A DNA stretch of 24,807 nucleotides from SIG636 sp045537905. GTDB taxonomy: Bacteria; Bacillota; Clostridia; Oscillospirales; CAG-382. Positions 1 through 7,088 of this stretch are shown here, piece by piece (the stretch's first letter is position 1; each line of letters starts with the position of its first letter). The notes under the pieces are model-generated. The model ran no database searches. It was given only the letters and a program-made list of their open reading frames with translations, and had not been told where the DNA came from. A program made the translations under genes and the position numbers. Where the stretch lies: the NCBI GenBank assembly GCA_045537905.1, contig JAZSQJ010000037.1, positions 1 through 24,807 on the forward strand, read 5' to 3'.

Positions 1-19
1 GTTCAAGGTTGTTATCCAT
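1..19 (-). CDS. Start of an unidentified gene (partial)
   Basis: Only the first six codons (M-D-N-N-L-E) lie inside the window. The start is supported by a GGAGGG ribosome binding site at 27-32 and by a good promoter further upstream. The product cannot be identified from so few residues. It lies downstream of the AAA ATPase gene on the same strand, but a terminator and its own promoter separate the two, so it is a separate transcription unit. It could be more accessory-element cargo or flanking chromosome. Confidence 0.6.
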
Positions 20-63
20 GGTGAAACCCTCCGTTTTCACAAAAATACAATTTTACATCATAT

Positions 64-92
64 AGTATAACACAATTCTCGGAATTTTTCAA
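64..92 (-). promoter_or_regulatory. Sigma-A-type promoter for the partial gene at the left edge
   Basis: On the minus strand there is a TTGAAA -35 box (87-92), a 17-base spacer and a TATACT -10 box (64-69). The spacing is ideal and the boxes differ from consensus by one base each. The predicted transcript would start about 40 bases before the ATG and include the GGAGGG site. Confidence 0.7.
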
Positions 93-152
93 GGTTTAAT
101 AGGGGTTTATTCGGGGTTGACACGAAAAAGACATAAATTGCAGGACAAAAGG

Positions 153-189
153 AAAAGCCTTCTTCCGAAAAAATCGGGAGAAGGCTTTG
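153..189 (-). terminator. Rho-independent terminator of the AAA ATPase gene
   Basis: AAAGCCTTCTTCCGA (from 154) pairs with TCGGGAGAAGGCTTT (to 188) with one G-U pair, giving a 15-bp stem. In the minus direction it is followed by a T-rich tail. It lies 17 bases beyond the stop codon of the ATPase gene. Confidence 0.85.
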
Positions 190-205
190 AAAAATAAATG
201 GTTTA

Positions 206-1576
206 TCAAACGAATGACGGGACAAAACGTGGATGCACACGGCGATTATAGTCTTTATTGTAGGTGGCAAATAGAGATTCAAGCTTAACGATATGCACGT
301 TATCATAATGCTTGCTCAATGTCCAATAGCTGTCCGGCACACGGTTTACGGTGCAGATGATATATTCATTCTCGTAAAATGGTCTGTCCTTCGTGGTACT
401 GCTCTCGATCTCTTTCCAGAGCTTTTGAGTAAGTTTTCCACCGGGAATTGTATCGTAATAGGCATACACCGCCCGCTTTTTCTCGCAGGCGAAATCAAAG
501 GTCATGTTTCCGACTTTAACATTTCGATAGCTTAAATCTTTGGTGTCAATGTAGTCCGTTGAAATAGAGATGATATTATTCTCCAACCAATAGACACACA
601 TTTCTTTGTAAAATGCAGAAAGGATCTCGTCGTTAAAATATCGCATAAAGCGACCATAAACATCTTCGCCAAAGCTACCGTCTGCATCGGGAACGGCAGT
701 CAAAAGTGCTTTATACCACAGGGCAAGGTAACTGTTTGCGGGATAATATTTTGTGTGACCGTTCTTTTCAGGTTCCTTGCGGACAAGACCAAATTCGCAC
801 AGCGTTTTAACATACTTATCGCATTTGTTTTTAGGATAACCCGAAAACGCTGACAATTCGCTGATACGATTATAGCCGTTCACCATTGCATATAAAAGTG
901 TGTTGTAGCTTTCGGGAGTTCGGAAGCACGCACACATTTTGTCTTTCATTAAGCGGTAAAACGGTGAATTGATATGTAACAGCGCATTTACGTTTTCCTC
1001 AAAAGAAATACTCGTGTCGTACAGAGATAGAAGCTCCGTAATACCTGCCGACAAGCAAAAGATATCTACCGAGTCCTTATCACTTACGGATGGTGTTTCA
1101 GCAATTTCCTGCGTGGAATACGGTGTTATGGATATCGTTTGGCAAGGGATCTCAACTTGTTCCCAAGGTCTGCCGATTAACACTATAAGCACATCACAGT
1201 TGCTTTCTTCTGAAAAGTTTTTTAGTGCAGCATAAAAATCAGTCTTATCATTCCGTTCGCCCACATCGTCAAAAAAGACGGTTGGGCGTTTTTCTTTGCC
1301 GTGGATCTTCAGGCAATCAAAGAACTCTGACCACGTTGTGCAATTCTTAAAGACGTCGGGATAACGCTCCGCAAAGGTTTTTAGTGCAAGTTCTGCGCTG
1401 ATGTGCCGAAAAGAGAAGTAAAGGCTATTTTTGTTGTCGGCGCAGTAAGATAACGCAGCATAAGTTTTACCCATTCCCGAATCCGCTGAGAAGAACAATA
1501 CCTTATTGTCTTTATGAGCCGAGCGAAACATATCAATATCTGTTTTTAATTTGTCGGGTATTCTTTTTAAAATCAT
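206..1576 (-). CDS. AAA ATPase with C-terminal DUF234-like region
   Basis: A 456-residue P-loop ATPase. Walker A is G34-M-G-K37-T38 and Walker B is F-F-D103-D104. A winged-helix-like stretch follows at about 225-290 (I-S-E-L-S-A-F-S-G-Y, then K-Y-V-K-T-L-C-E-F-G-L-V). The tail contains T-F-D-F-A-C-E-K-K-R-A-V-Y-A-Y-Y, which resembles the nuclease-like region of archaeal/bacterial ATPase_2-DUF234 proteins, though the usual catalytic E/K residues are not clear. No substrate is known for most of this family; defence, element regulation and housekeeping are all possible. It stands alone, with its own promoter and terminator, next to the divergent integrative-element operon and is AT-rich like it, so it is probably element cargo. 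The ATPase fold is secure; the C-terminal assignment is tentative. Confidence 0.8.
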   Translation of the reverse strand: MILKRIPDKLKTDIDMFRSAHKDNKVLFFSADSGMGKTYAALSYCADNKNSLYFSFRHISAELALKTFAERYPDVFKNCTTWSEFFDCLKIHGKEKRPTVFFDDVGERNDKTDFYAALKNFSEESNCDVLIVLIGRPWEQVEIPCQTISITPYSTQEIAETPSVSDKDSVDIFCLSAGITELLSLYDTSISFEENVNALLHINSPFYRLMKDKMCACFRTPESYNTLLYAMVNGYNRISELSAFSGYPKNKCDKYVKTLCEFGLVRKEPEKNGHTKYYPANSYLALWYKALLTAVPDADGSFGEDVYGRFMRYFNDEILSAFYKEMCVYWLENNIISISTDYIDTKDLSYRNVKVGNMTFDFACEKKRAVYAYYDTIPGGKLTQKLWKEIESSTTKDRPFYENEYIICTVNRVPDSYWTLSKHYDNVHIVKLESLFATYNKDYNRRVHPRFVPSFV

Positions 1577-1612
1577 AACATCACCGTCATATCGTAAGTT
1601 GACCTTTTTATC

Positions 1613-1641
1613 ATTATAGCAGATTTTCGCCCGTTTTTCTA
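1613..1641 (-). promoter_or_regulatory. Promoter of the AAA ATPase gene
   Basis: A perfect TATAAT -10 box (1613-1618, minus strand) lies 17 bases from a weak TAGAAA -35 box (1636-1641). The start codon is about 37 bases downstream of the -10 box, behind a modest GGTGATG ribosome site. Confidence 0.6.
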
Positions 1642-1672
1642 TCTATTTCAAAAAAATTTCAAAATATTTTTT

Positions 1673-1715
1673 CAGCCGAAATTTCCCGTAAATAAAGGGT
1701 TTTCGGCTGTTTTTT
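1673..1715 (+). terminator. Terminator-like hairpin in the control region
   Basis: CAGCCGAAA (1673-1681) pairs with TTTCGGCTG (1701-1709) around an inner CCC/GGG pairing, followed by six T residues. No plus-strand gene precedes it in the window, so it may stop antisense or leader transcription. A further CGGCTGAAAA motif follows directly, as if the right arm were duplicated. Confidence 0.5.
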
Positions 1716-2234
1716 GTTTTCGGCTGAAAAATTCTTTTCGAAAAAGGGGGTGTGCATACCCCGACCTCATTCGGAACTAGTGAAGGGGTAAAACCCTGAT
1801 AACACGCCATTTCTGAGCGGAAAAGAAAAAATAATTTGTCCATTTCCTCAAAAAAGTCAGCAATTAAAAGTGAGGGTACTGAAAAAGTTTTTTATAACTT
1901 CAAAAAAATTTCCCAATTGGTTAGTAAGGGGTAATAAGCGAAAAATGATTTTCTTCTTCGGATATTCACCCCGTACCCCGCTGGCTACTCCTTGAGGGGC
2001 TCTATTGTACTTTGACAACTGAATGACCGGCTGAATGAGATATGTTTTTCGGCGAAGTATCGCCACGATATGAGCGTACCAAGAAAAACAAAACGTTGCG
2101 GTGAGACTCCGGAACAGGAACGACATTCAGGCAGACCGGCGAAAGAGACGGTATAAGACTGCCTCTCCTTATATCGAGCTCTTTACATAGCCACGCAAAC
2201 CGTGTGGCTGAACATTCTCAGAAGGAGGTAAAAG

Positions 2235-2468
2235 ATGATGAGAAAAACAGAGTTAAGAGAACTCTACAAGATGATGTTTCCGGACTATCCGGACATCGTA
2301 ACCGTTGCTCAGCTTCAGAAGATGCTGGGCATCAGCAGACACTTGGCATACGACCTTATCAACGACGGATATATCTCCGGCATCAAAATCGGTAACGCCT
2401 TTAAGATCCCGAAGGTCAATGTCATCAACTACGTTATGGAGGAAGGAGGTGAGAAAAATGCAGGTTGA
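2235..2468 (+). CDS. Excisionase-like helix-turn-helix protein
   Basis: A 77-residue protein of the HTH_17/excisionase type. The core (about residues 21-60) reads V-T-V-A-Q-L-Q-K-M-L-G-I-S-R, then A-Y-D-L-I, then G-I-K-I-G: a MerR-like helix-turn-helix followed by a short wing. A strong AAGGAGG site precedes the start at the right distance; a second Met follows immediately. The last 11 bases overlap the start of the RepA-like gene, implying translational coupling. Such proteins bind element DNA as excision factors (Xis) or as regulators of the operon they open. Which role applies here is not visible from the sequence. Confidence 0.8.
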   Translation: MMRKTELRELYKMMFPDYPDIVTVAQLQKMLGISRHLAYDLINDGYISGIKIGNAFKIPKVNVINYVMEEGGEKNAG

Positions 2469-3483
2469 AAGATTAAGAACCGTTGATGCAGACACATTGT
2501 TATCCACGCCGCTTCGCAAGACTTTGTTCATTGTGGAAGGCTTGATACCGCAAGGATTAAGCATGTTATCAGGTGCAAGCAAAATCGGTAAAAGTTGGCT
2601 GATGCTGTGGCTCGGTATGCAGGTCGCACGAGGAAATCCCGTGTGGGAATTTGAGACTCACAAGTGCGACGTGCTGTATTTGTGCTTGGAGGATACTCAC
2701 GTTCGCATTCAAAACCGCTTGTATCAGCTCACGGATGAAGCTCCTGCGGAGCTTCGAATTGCCACCACGAGCTATCAGATCGGAAACGGTTTAGAGCAAC
2801 AGATTGAAGCTTATCTATCCGATTTTCCTAACACAAAGCTTGTGATCATCGATACCTTTCAGAAGGTGCGTGACTCTCGAAACACCGTAGGTAAAAGCGG
2901 AATGTATGCAGGAGATTACGACGATATCACGGCACTGAAAACCATTTCGGACAAGTTCGGAATAGCGATGGTGGTAGTCCATCACGTTCGCAAAATGAAG
3001 GATGCCAACGACCCATTCAATGAGGTTACGGGTTCAACGGGCATCACGGGAGCCGCTGACACGAGCTTTATTTTGAAGCGAAATCGCTCAAGCGAGATGG
3101 GAACGCTTCTTGCAACAGGGCGTGATATCGAGTATCAAGAGCTTACTTTGAAGTTCGATAACGGAACGCATTTATGGGAGCTTGTGGAACGGAAGAACGC
3201 CGAAGATCTTCACCGTGAAGAGATTCCCGACTTTCTTTTTCGGCTCGTTTCGTTCATAGCCTTGCGCAGAACTTGGCAAGGCACAGCAAGTCAGCTACTT
3301 ACCGAAATGAACGAAACCGAAGTCACGGCGAACGTAGTAACAAAGCTTCTTGCAAGATTTTCCGCAGAGGTTTTAATGCCGCAGGGCATTGAGTACAGAA
3401 CCAAACGTACAGGGACAAGCCGCCTGATTCGGCTTGAAATGAATGACAGCGGTGACGGAAATGACGGCGAGAACTCTATATAG
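2458..3483 (+). CDS. RepA-like RecA-fold ATPase (AAA_25 type)
   Basis: A 341-residue ATPase of the family that includes RepA-type hexameric helicases and phage/ICE replication ATPases. Walker A is G-A-S-K-I-G-K45-S (about 39-46) and Walker B is L-V-I-I-D132-T-F. A V-V-V-H-H-V-R-K stretch and a D-T-S-F-I-L-K-R strand fit the RecA-like core; the last 90 residues look like a winged-helix tail. The chosen start has a GGAGG site 10 bases upstream and overlaps the preceding gene by 11 bases; a longer open frame upstream lacks a ribosome site. It probably acts in replication of the excised element. No separate primase or initiator is seen nearby, so the replication mode is unknown. Confidence 0.8.
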   Translation: MQVERLRTVDADTLLSTPLRKTLFIVEGLIPQGLSMLSGASKIGKSWLMLWLGMQVARGNPVWEFETHKCDVLYLCLEDTHVRIQNRLYQLTDEAPAELRIATTSYQIGNGLEQQIEAYLSDFPNTKLVIIDTFQKVRDSRNTVGKSGMYAGDYDDITALKTISDKFGIAMVVVHHVRKMKDANDPFNEVTGSTGITGAADTSFILKRNRSSEMGTLLATGRDIEYQELTLKFDNGTHLWELVERKNAEDLHREEIPDFLFRLVSFIALRRTWQGTASQLLTEMNETEVTANVVTKLLARFSAEVLMPQGIEYRTKRTGTSRLIRLEMNDSGDGNDGENSI

Positions 3484-3539
3484 AAAACACCGTCACAACC
3501 GTCATTATCGTCACAAACAAAAGAAAGGATTTGATATTT

Positions 3540-3800
3540 ATGAGAAGCAAAACACAAGGAATTAACGTAAGGGTAACACCCGCCGAGAAAGAAAAGCTCA
3601 GCGAAAGCGCAATGTATTGCGGACTTTCAATGTCGGAATATCTCAGAAAATTGGGGCTTGGAAAGAACGTAAAAGCCGCAACCGATGAGAAAATTTATAA
3701 GACTTTTCGACTGGTAAGACAGCTTAAAAAGGATCTTGAGTCCCTTGAAAAAAGCGAAATTCTCTATCGGCTAAGCGTGATAGAGGATCTACTAAAGTAA
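3540..3800 (+). CDS. Ribbon-helix-helix mobilization-type protein (MobC-like)
   Basis: An 86-residue protein starting I-N-V-R-V-T-P-A-E-K-E-K-L, a ribbon-helix-helix beta strand and helix, then C-G-L-S-M-S-E-Y-L-R-K-L-G-L, as in plasmid relaxosome accessory proteins. The C-terminal half is a charged helix. The ATG is set by an AGAAAGGA site 10 bases upstream; a TTG three codons earlier would be too close to it. It lies directly left of the oriT-like segment, so a DNA-binding role at that site or as operon repressor is likely. Confidence 0.7.
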   Translation: MRSKTQGINVRVTPAEKEKLSESAMYCGLSMSEYLRKLGLGKNVKAATDEKIYKTFRLVRQLKKDLESLEKSEILYRLSVIEDLLK

Positions 3801-3812
3801 GCAAAACGGAGC

Positions 3813-3899
3813 AGAGGTTTTAGACTGCGCTGTCGTAGCGAGCAGACTGTTTGTACTCCCAAACAGTAAAAACTCGTTAGGATGTCTCCTAAAACCTCT
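3813..3899. other. Candidate origin of transfer (oriT)
   Basis: A non-coding segment between two mobilization-type genes. Perfect 11-bp arms AGAGGTTTTAG (3813-3823) and CTAAAACCTCT (3889-3899) enclose a second perfect hairpin, CTGTTTG (3847-3853) and CAAACAG (3860-3866), with loop TACTCC. Nested inverted repeats next to mobC are the classic oriT layout. No nic site can be assigned without a cognate relaxase. An alternative is an operator or attenuator for the downstream gene. Confidence 0.5.
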
Positions 3900-3916
3900 C
3901 TCAGAAAGGAACGATT

Positions 3917-4255
3917 ATGAACAAAAGAATTAAGAAACAGTTTTGGCTCTCACCCCAAGAGGTGACAGAGCTTAAAAGGAAAGCAGAGCTTGCAGGAATA
4001 TCGGAAACGGCGGTGATTCGTTTGCTGATCCGGGGCTATGAGCCGAGGGAAAAACCTAACGGTAATTTCTATGAAGCGATGCGAAAATTATCTGCTATCG
4101 GCAACAACATCAATCAGCTTGCGGTGAAAGCGCACGCTCTGGGGTTCGTTGATGCACCGATGTTAAAAACCGAAGCTATGCGATGGCATCAGTTTCAAGC
4201 TGACGTGGAAGCAACCTTCTTGCGCCCACAGCAAAGCAATCTCAAATGGAAATAA
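3917..4255 (+). CDS. mobC: Plasmid mobilization relaxosome protein MobC
   Basis: A 112-residue member of the MobC family. It opens with a ribbon-helix-helix-like part (F-W-L-S-P-Q-E-V-T-E-L-K, then A-G-I-S-E-T-A-V-I-R) and carries the family hallmark I-G-N-N-I-N-Q-L-A-V-K-A-H-A-L-G at about 67-82. An AAAGGA site precedes the ATG. MobC proteins bind oriT and help the relaxase open and nick it. A relaxase normally follows mobC; here a parB-like gene follows instead, so the relaxase would have to be supplied in trans. Confidence 0.85.
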   Translation: MNKRIKKQFWLSPQEVTELKRKAELAGISETAVIRLLIRGYEPREKPNGNFYEAMRKLSAIGNNINQLAVKAHALGFVDAPMLKTEAMRWHQFQADVEATFLRPQQSNLKWK

Positions 4256-4272
4256 GAAAGGAATGATACTCA

Positions 4273-5190
4273 ATGACAAAACGAAAATCGGATTTTACCT
4301 TACCGTCTTACGACGATATCTTTACCACGCAGGAAATGCGGGACGATGCAAAGCTTGAAAAGGTGCAAAACATACCCCTTATTGAGCTTCATCCGTTCAA
4401 AAACCATCCCTTTAAGATTTTGAACAACGAGGAGATGGAGCGAATGATTGAAAGCATCCGCAAAGTGGGTGCTATTACTCCGGCACTTGCCCGACCGATG
4501 CCTGACGGCGGCTACGAGCTAATCTCAGGACACAGACGACTTGCGGCTTGTCAGGTGTTGGGACTTGAAACAATGCCCGTAATCGCGCGTGAGATGTCTG
4601 ATGACGAAGCGGTGATCGCAATGGTGGATGCCAACCTACAAAGGGAAACAATTTTACCGAGTGAAAAGGCCTTCGCTTACAAAATGAAACTTGATGCTCT
4701 AAATCATCAGGGTGTAACTTCTCGCCAAGTTGGCGAGAAGTTATTAAGCGTAACGCAAGTAAGTAAAGACAGTAACGATAGTGAACGACAAGTCCATAGA
4801 TATATCCGCTTGACCTACCTGATTCCCGAACTTCTCACGATGGTGGACGAAAACAAAATTGCTTTCAGCCCCGCCGTGGAGATATCCTACTTGGAGCATT
4901 CGGAACAGCTTGTACTGCTCGATGCAATAGAGCTAAACGACTGCACACCATCCCACGCACAGAGCATACGGCTCAAGAAGTTATCGCAGGAAGGGTTGCT
5001 CGACCAAAGTGCAATTTACGAGATTATGTCGGAGGAAAAACCAAATCAGCAGGAGCAAATCAAGCTGAAGCGTGATGACCTTAGAAAATACTTTCCGCCG
5101 AACTACACGGACGAGCAAATCAAAAAAGATATTGTCAAAGGTTTGGAACTCTTGAAACGACAGCGAGACCGAAACCGAGACGCACGCTGA
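4273..5190 (+). CDS. ParB/RepB/Spo0J-family protein
   Basis: A 305-residue ParB-family protein. The N-terminal CTP-binding/nuclease-fold domain (about 33-125) has I-P-L-I-E-L-H-P-F, the S-G-H-R-R-L-A-A box (G86-H-R-R89) and D-A-N-L-Q-R-E (119-125). A helix-turn-helix region follows (about 145-185, with R-Q-V-H-R-Y-I-R-L), then a charged C-terminal part. An AAGAAAGGA site precedes the start, 17 bases after mobC. There is no ParA neighbour. Solo ParB-like proteins on integrative elements may aid stability, act as regulators or bind the transfer region. The coding sequence contains a 14-bp perfect inverted repeat. Confidence 0.85.
   Translation: MTKRKSDFTLPSYDDIFTTQEMRDDAKLEKVQNIPLIELHPFKNHPFKILNNEEMERMIESIRKVGAITPALARPMPDGGYELISGHRRLAACQVLGLETMPVIAREMSDDEAVIAMVDANLQRETILPSEKAFAYKMKLDALNHQGVTSRQVGEKLLSVTQVSKDSNDSERQVHRYIRLTYLIPELLTMVDENKIAFSPAVEISYLEHSEQLVLLDAIELNDCTPSHAQSIRLKKLSQEGLLDQSAIYEIMSEEKPNQQEQIKLKRDDLRKYFPPNYTDEQIKKDIVKGLELLKRQRDRNRDAR
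4715..4743. repeat. Perfect 14-bp inverted repeat inside the parB-like gene
   Basis: Arms TAACTTCTCGCCAA (4715-4728) and TTGGCGAGAAGTTA (4730-4743) flank a single central G. The repeat lies in the codons for residues 148-158, just before the helix-turn-helix region. It could be a parS-like ParB site or an mRNA hairpin. Its perfection within coding sequence is striking. Confidence 0.75.
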
Positions 5191-5234
5191 TTCGAACCAA
5201 AGTGTTTGCGGCGTAACAATTCGCACAATAGAGA

Positions 5235-5278
5235 GAACTCCATTCCTGCGGTATAATAATGCCGTCGGTTTGGAGTTC
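5235..5278. promoter_or_regulatory. Inverted repeat and -10-like box before the integrase gene
   Basis: GAACTCCA (5235-5242) and TGGAGTTC (5271-5278) are perfect 8-bp arms. The loop contains TATAAT (5252-5257) flanked by CGG and CCG. It could be an integrase promoter under an operator, or an Int/Xis arm site. No good -35 box is visible at standard spacing. Confidence 0.45.
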
Positions 5279-5317
5279 GTTCTGCGTGCTAATCTAAATT
5301 TACAGGAGGAAAATAAA

Positions 5318-6517
5318 ATGGTAGCAGGACATCTGCAAATTAAAAAAGGTTATTATTACGCCGTACTCAGTTGGAATAGCGGCGAAAAAAGAAAAACAAA
5401 ATGGGTTCCCCTCGGACTACCCGAAAAGGGAAACAAGCGCAAAGCTCAGGTGGAACTTTCAAAGATCCGAAGCGAGTTTATAGTTCCTGTCGAAGAAGGT
5501 GATCTAAGTGCCGATATGCTGTTCGCTGATTATCTGCTCGAATGGCTTGATATTGCAAAGGGACGTTTGGCAATCGCCACTTACAGTTCATATGTGGGAC
5601 TTATTAAAAGTTCTATTGAGCCGTACTTCCGTCAAAAGAAGCTGACTCTTCGGGAACTGGAAGCAAGGCACGTCCAAAACTTCTATTCAGAAAAGCTCAA
5701 GGTTGTGAAACCGAACACCGTCATTCATTACCACGCAATTATCCATTCCGCACTCAAGTATGCTGTGAAAACAGATATGATCATTCAGAACGTGGCGGAT
5801 AAAGTTGACCGACCAAAGAAAAATGATTTTCAGCCGGTGTTTTTATCGGCGGAGGAAACGCAGAAAATGTTCGAGGCACTCAAGGGAACAAAACTGGAGC
5901 TGCCCGTTTTGGTAGCGGCATTTTATGGGCTGCGCCGTGGTGAAGTACTGGGACTGAAATGGGATGCCATCGACTTCGAGCGAGGAACGATTTCCATTAA
6001 GCGAACCGTAACCACCATCAATTTGGACGGCAAGTGTCAGGAAATTGAAAAGGAATCCGCAAAAACAAAATCGAGTTTGAGAACACTTCCGTTGATCGGC
6101 AGTTTCAAAGAATACTTTATGCAAGTCAAGGAAGCACAAGAGTTGAACAAAAAGGTCTGCGGCAATTGCTACAACTATCAATACGACGGCTATGTGTTCG
6201 TGGATGAAATGGGAGAAAGAATGAAAGCTAACTATCTGACCACACGTTTCCCTGAGATCCTCGAAAAGAAAGGACTGCGCCGTATGCGATTTCACGATCT
6301 TCGTCATAGCTGTGCTTCGCTGCTTCTTGCAAACGGCGTACCCCTCAAGCACATTCAGGAGTGGCTTGGACACTCGGATTTTTCTACGACAGCAAATATT
6401 TATGCTCATCTTGATTATAGTGCAAAAATCACCTCGGCACAGGCGATGGAAAGTGGATTGCAATTACCCGAAGCAGGCGGCTTCACAAGCAGATGGAGTA
6501 GCGGCACCTCAAATTAG
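5318..6517 (+). CDS. int: Tyrosine recombinase/integrase (Tn916 Int/phage integrase type)
   Basis: A 399-residue site-specific integrase. It has an N-terminal arm-binding-like domain (about 1-55), a core-binding SAM-like domain (about 66-160) and a catalytic domain (about 172-370). The catalytic set is complete: R206 (G-L-R-R-G-E), K251 (T-K-S-S-L-R), H326 and R329 (F-H-D-L-R-H), H352 (G-H-S) and the nucleophile Y362 (I-Y-A-H-L-D). The ATG is chosen because AGGAGGA ends 7 bases upstream; an upstream TTG in frame falls inside the inverted repeat. The gene ends 94 bases from the 3' end of a tRNA-Ser gene, so it probably recombines there. It should drive integration and, with the HTH protein, excision. 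Confidence 0.93.
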   Translation: MVAGHLQIKKGYYYAVLSWNSGEKRKTKWVPLGLPEKGNKRKAQVELSKIRSEFIVPVEEGDLSADMLFADYLLEWLDIAKGRLAIATYSSYVGLIKSSIEPYFRQKKLTLRELEARHVQNFYSEKLKVVKPNTVIHYHAIIHSALKYAVKTDMIIQNVADKVDRPKKNDFQPVFLSAEETQKMFEALKGTKLELPVLVAAFYGLRRGEVLGLKWDAIDFERGTISIKRTVTTINLDGKCQEIEKESAKTKSSLRTLPLIGSFKEYFMQVKEAQELNKKVCGNCYNYQYDGYVFVDEMGERMKANYLTTRFPEILEKKGLRRMRFHDLRHSCASLLLANGVPLKHIQEWLGHSDFSTTANIYAHLDYSAKITSAQAMESGLQLPEAGGFTSRWSSGTSN

Positions 6518-6571
6518 GGTGAGCAAAAAATGTTGTAGGCTCTGACCACTTGCTCTTAAAAAAGCAAAAAG

Positions 6572-6608
6572 AAAAAAGCCTGAAATCGGCTTGATTACAG
6601 GCTTTTTC
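6572..6608. terminator. Bidirectional terminator between int and tRNA-Ser
   Basis: AAAAAGCCTG (6573-6582) pairs perfectly with CAGGCTTTTT (6598-6607). The A/T-rich ends give a T tract in both directions, so it can stop both the integrase transcript and the convergent tRNA transcript. Confidence 0.8.
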
Positions 6609-6610
6609 GA

Positions 6611-6701
6611 TGGCGGAGAGTGAGGGATTCGAACCCTCGTGCGATTTCACTCGCAACTCGATTTCGAGTCGAGCTCGTTATGACCACTTCGATAACTCTC
6701 C
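6611..6701 (-). tRNA. tRNA-Ser (anticodon CGA)
   Basis: A 91-base class II tRNA. The acceptor arm GGAGAGT pairs with ACTCTCC, followed by a discriminator G and an encoded CCA. The anticodon arm is CTCGA/TCGAG with loop CTCGAAA, giving anticodon CGA (reads UCG). It has a long variable arm typical of tRNA-Ser and a T arm with GTTCGAATC. Its 3' end faces the integrase gene, the usual arrangement for an attachment site at a tRNA. No second copy of the 3' end is visible to the left, so the far att site is probably outside the window. Confidence 0.95.
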
Positions 6702-6848
6702 GTGTATTTTCTAAACTGTAGTTTTCTCATTCGAAAACGATTTGGAGAGAACTACAGGAGAGAACAGGAAAAAATATTCGATTTTAATGTTTTGAAACCC
6801 CGATGAATCAAGGGTTTTGTGTGGACGAAGCCGCCTAAGCTACGGAGA

Positions 6849-6889
6849 ATTTCGAGTCAGCCCCGTTATGACCACTTCGATACGTCTCC
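6849..6889 (-). pseudogene. Truncated tRNA-Ser 5' end (fragment A)
   Basis: On the minus strand it starts GGAGACGTATCG and follows the intact tRNA-Ser closely through the D arm to the anticodon loop CTCGAAAT, then diverges abruptly. No 3' half follows. The break exactly after the anticodon loop is typical of a tyrosine-recombinase crossover point. Confidence 0.65.
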
Positions 6890-7023
6890 ATCTATGTTAA
6901 ACTCCGTTTGGAGTATAACGCAATATTCATTTTTTACCAAACGGGGCGCCCCGCCTTTGTCCGTTGCGGTGCCCGGAAAAATCTGCACATCCGTAGGTGT
7001 TTGATTTTTTCGACCGCTGCACC

Positions 7024-7069
7024 CAAATCTCCTCGCTGCATCCGCCGCAGGCGGCGCTTCGGAGATTTG
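7024..7069. repeat. Large inverted repeat next to tRNA fragment B
   Basis: CAAATCTCC (7024-7032) and GGAGATTTG (7061-7069) are perfect arms around an inner CCGCC/GGCGG hairpin (7042-7046, 7050-7054). The right arm abuts and slightly overlaps a tRNA-Ser fragment. Confidence 0.6.
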
Positions 7070-7088
7070 ACCACTTCGATACGTCTCC
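7068..7088 (-). pseudogene. Truncated tRNA-Ser 5' end (fragment B)
   Basis: These 21 bases are identical to the 5' end of fragment A (6869-6889) and differ at two positions from the intact tRNA (6681-6701). Homology stops after GGTCA in the D loop. Confidence 0.6.

Larger units (their letters stand above)
1577..2234. other. Non-coding control region between divergent element genes
   Basis: No convincing gene lies here; the short open frames have no ribosome sites or recognisable products. The stretch is rich in inverted repeats: a terminator-like hairpin at 1673-1715, GGGGT/ACCCC arms at 1747-1762, and AGCCAC/GTGGCT arms (2189-2194, 2204-2209) just before the excisionase-like gene. A TTGACA box occurs at 2012-2017 (plus) without a good -10 at standard spacing. 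By position it should contain the promoter of the replication/mobilization operon and may contain a replication origin. Confidence 0.5.

Noticed and set aside
1643..2126. Small minus-strand open frames in the control region
   Set aside because: They have no ribosome binding sites or recognisable products, and they run across hairpins that better explain the sequence.
5187..5200. Second att copy of the tRNA 3' end (GATTCGAACC)
   Set aside because: Only ten bases match the T arm, and the site lies inside the element next to the integrase, so chance is more likely.
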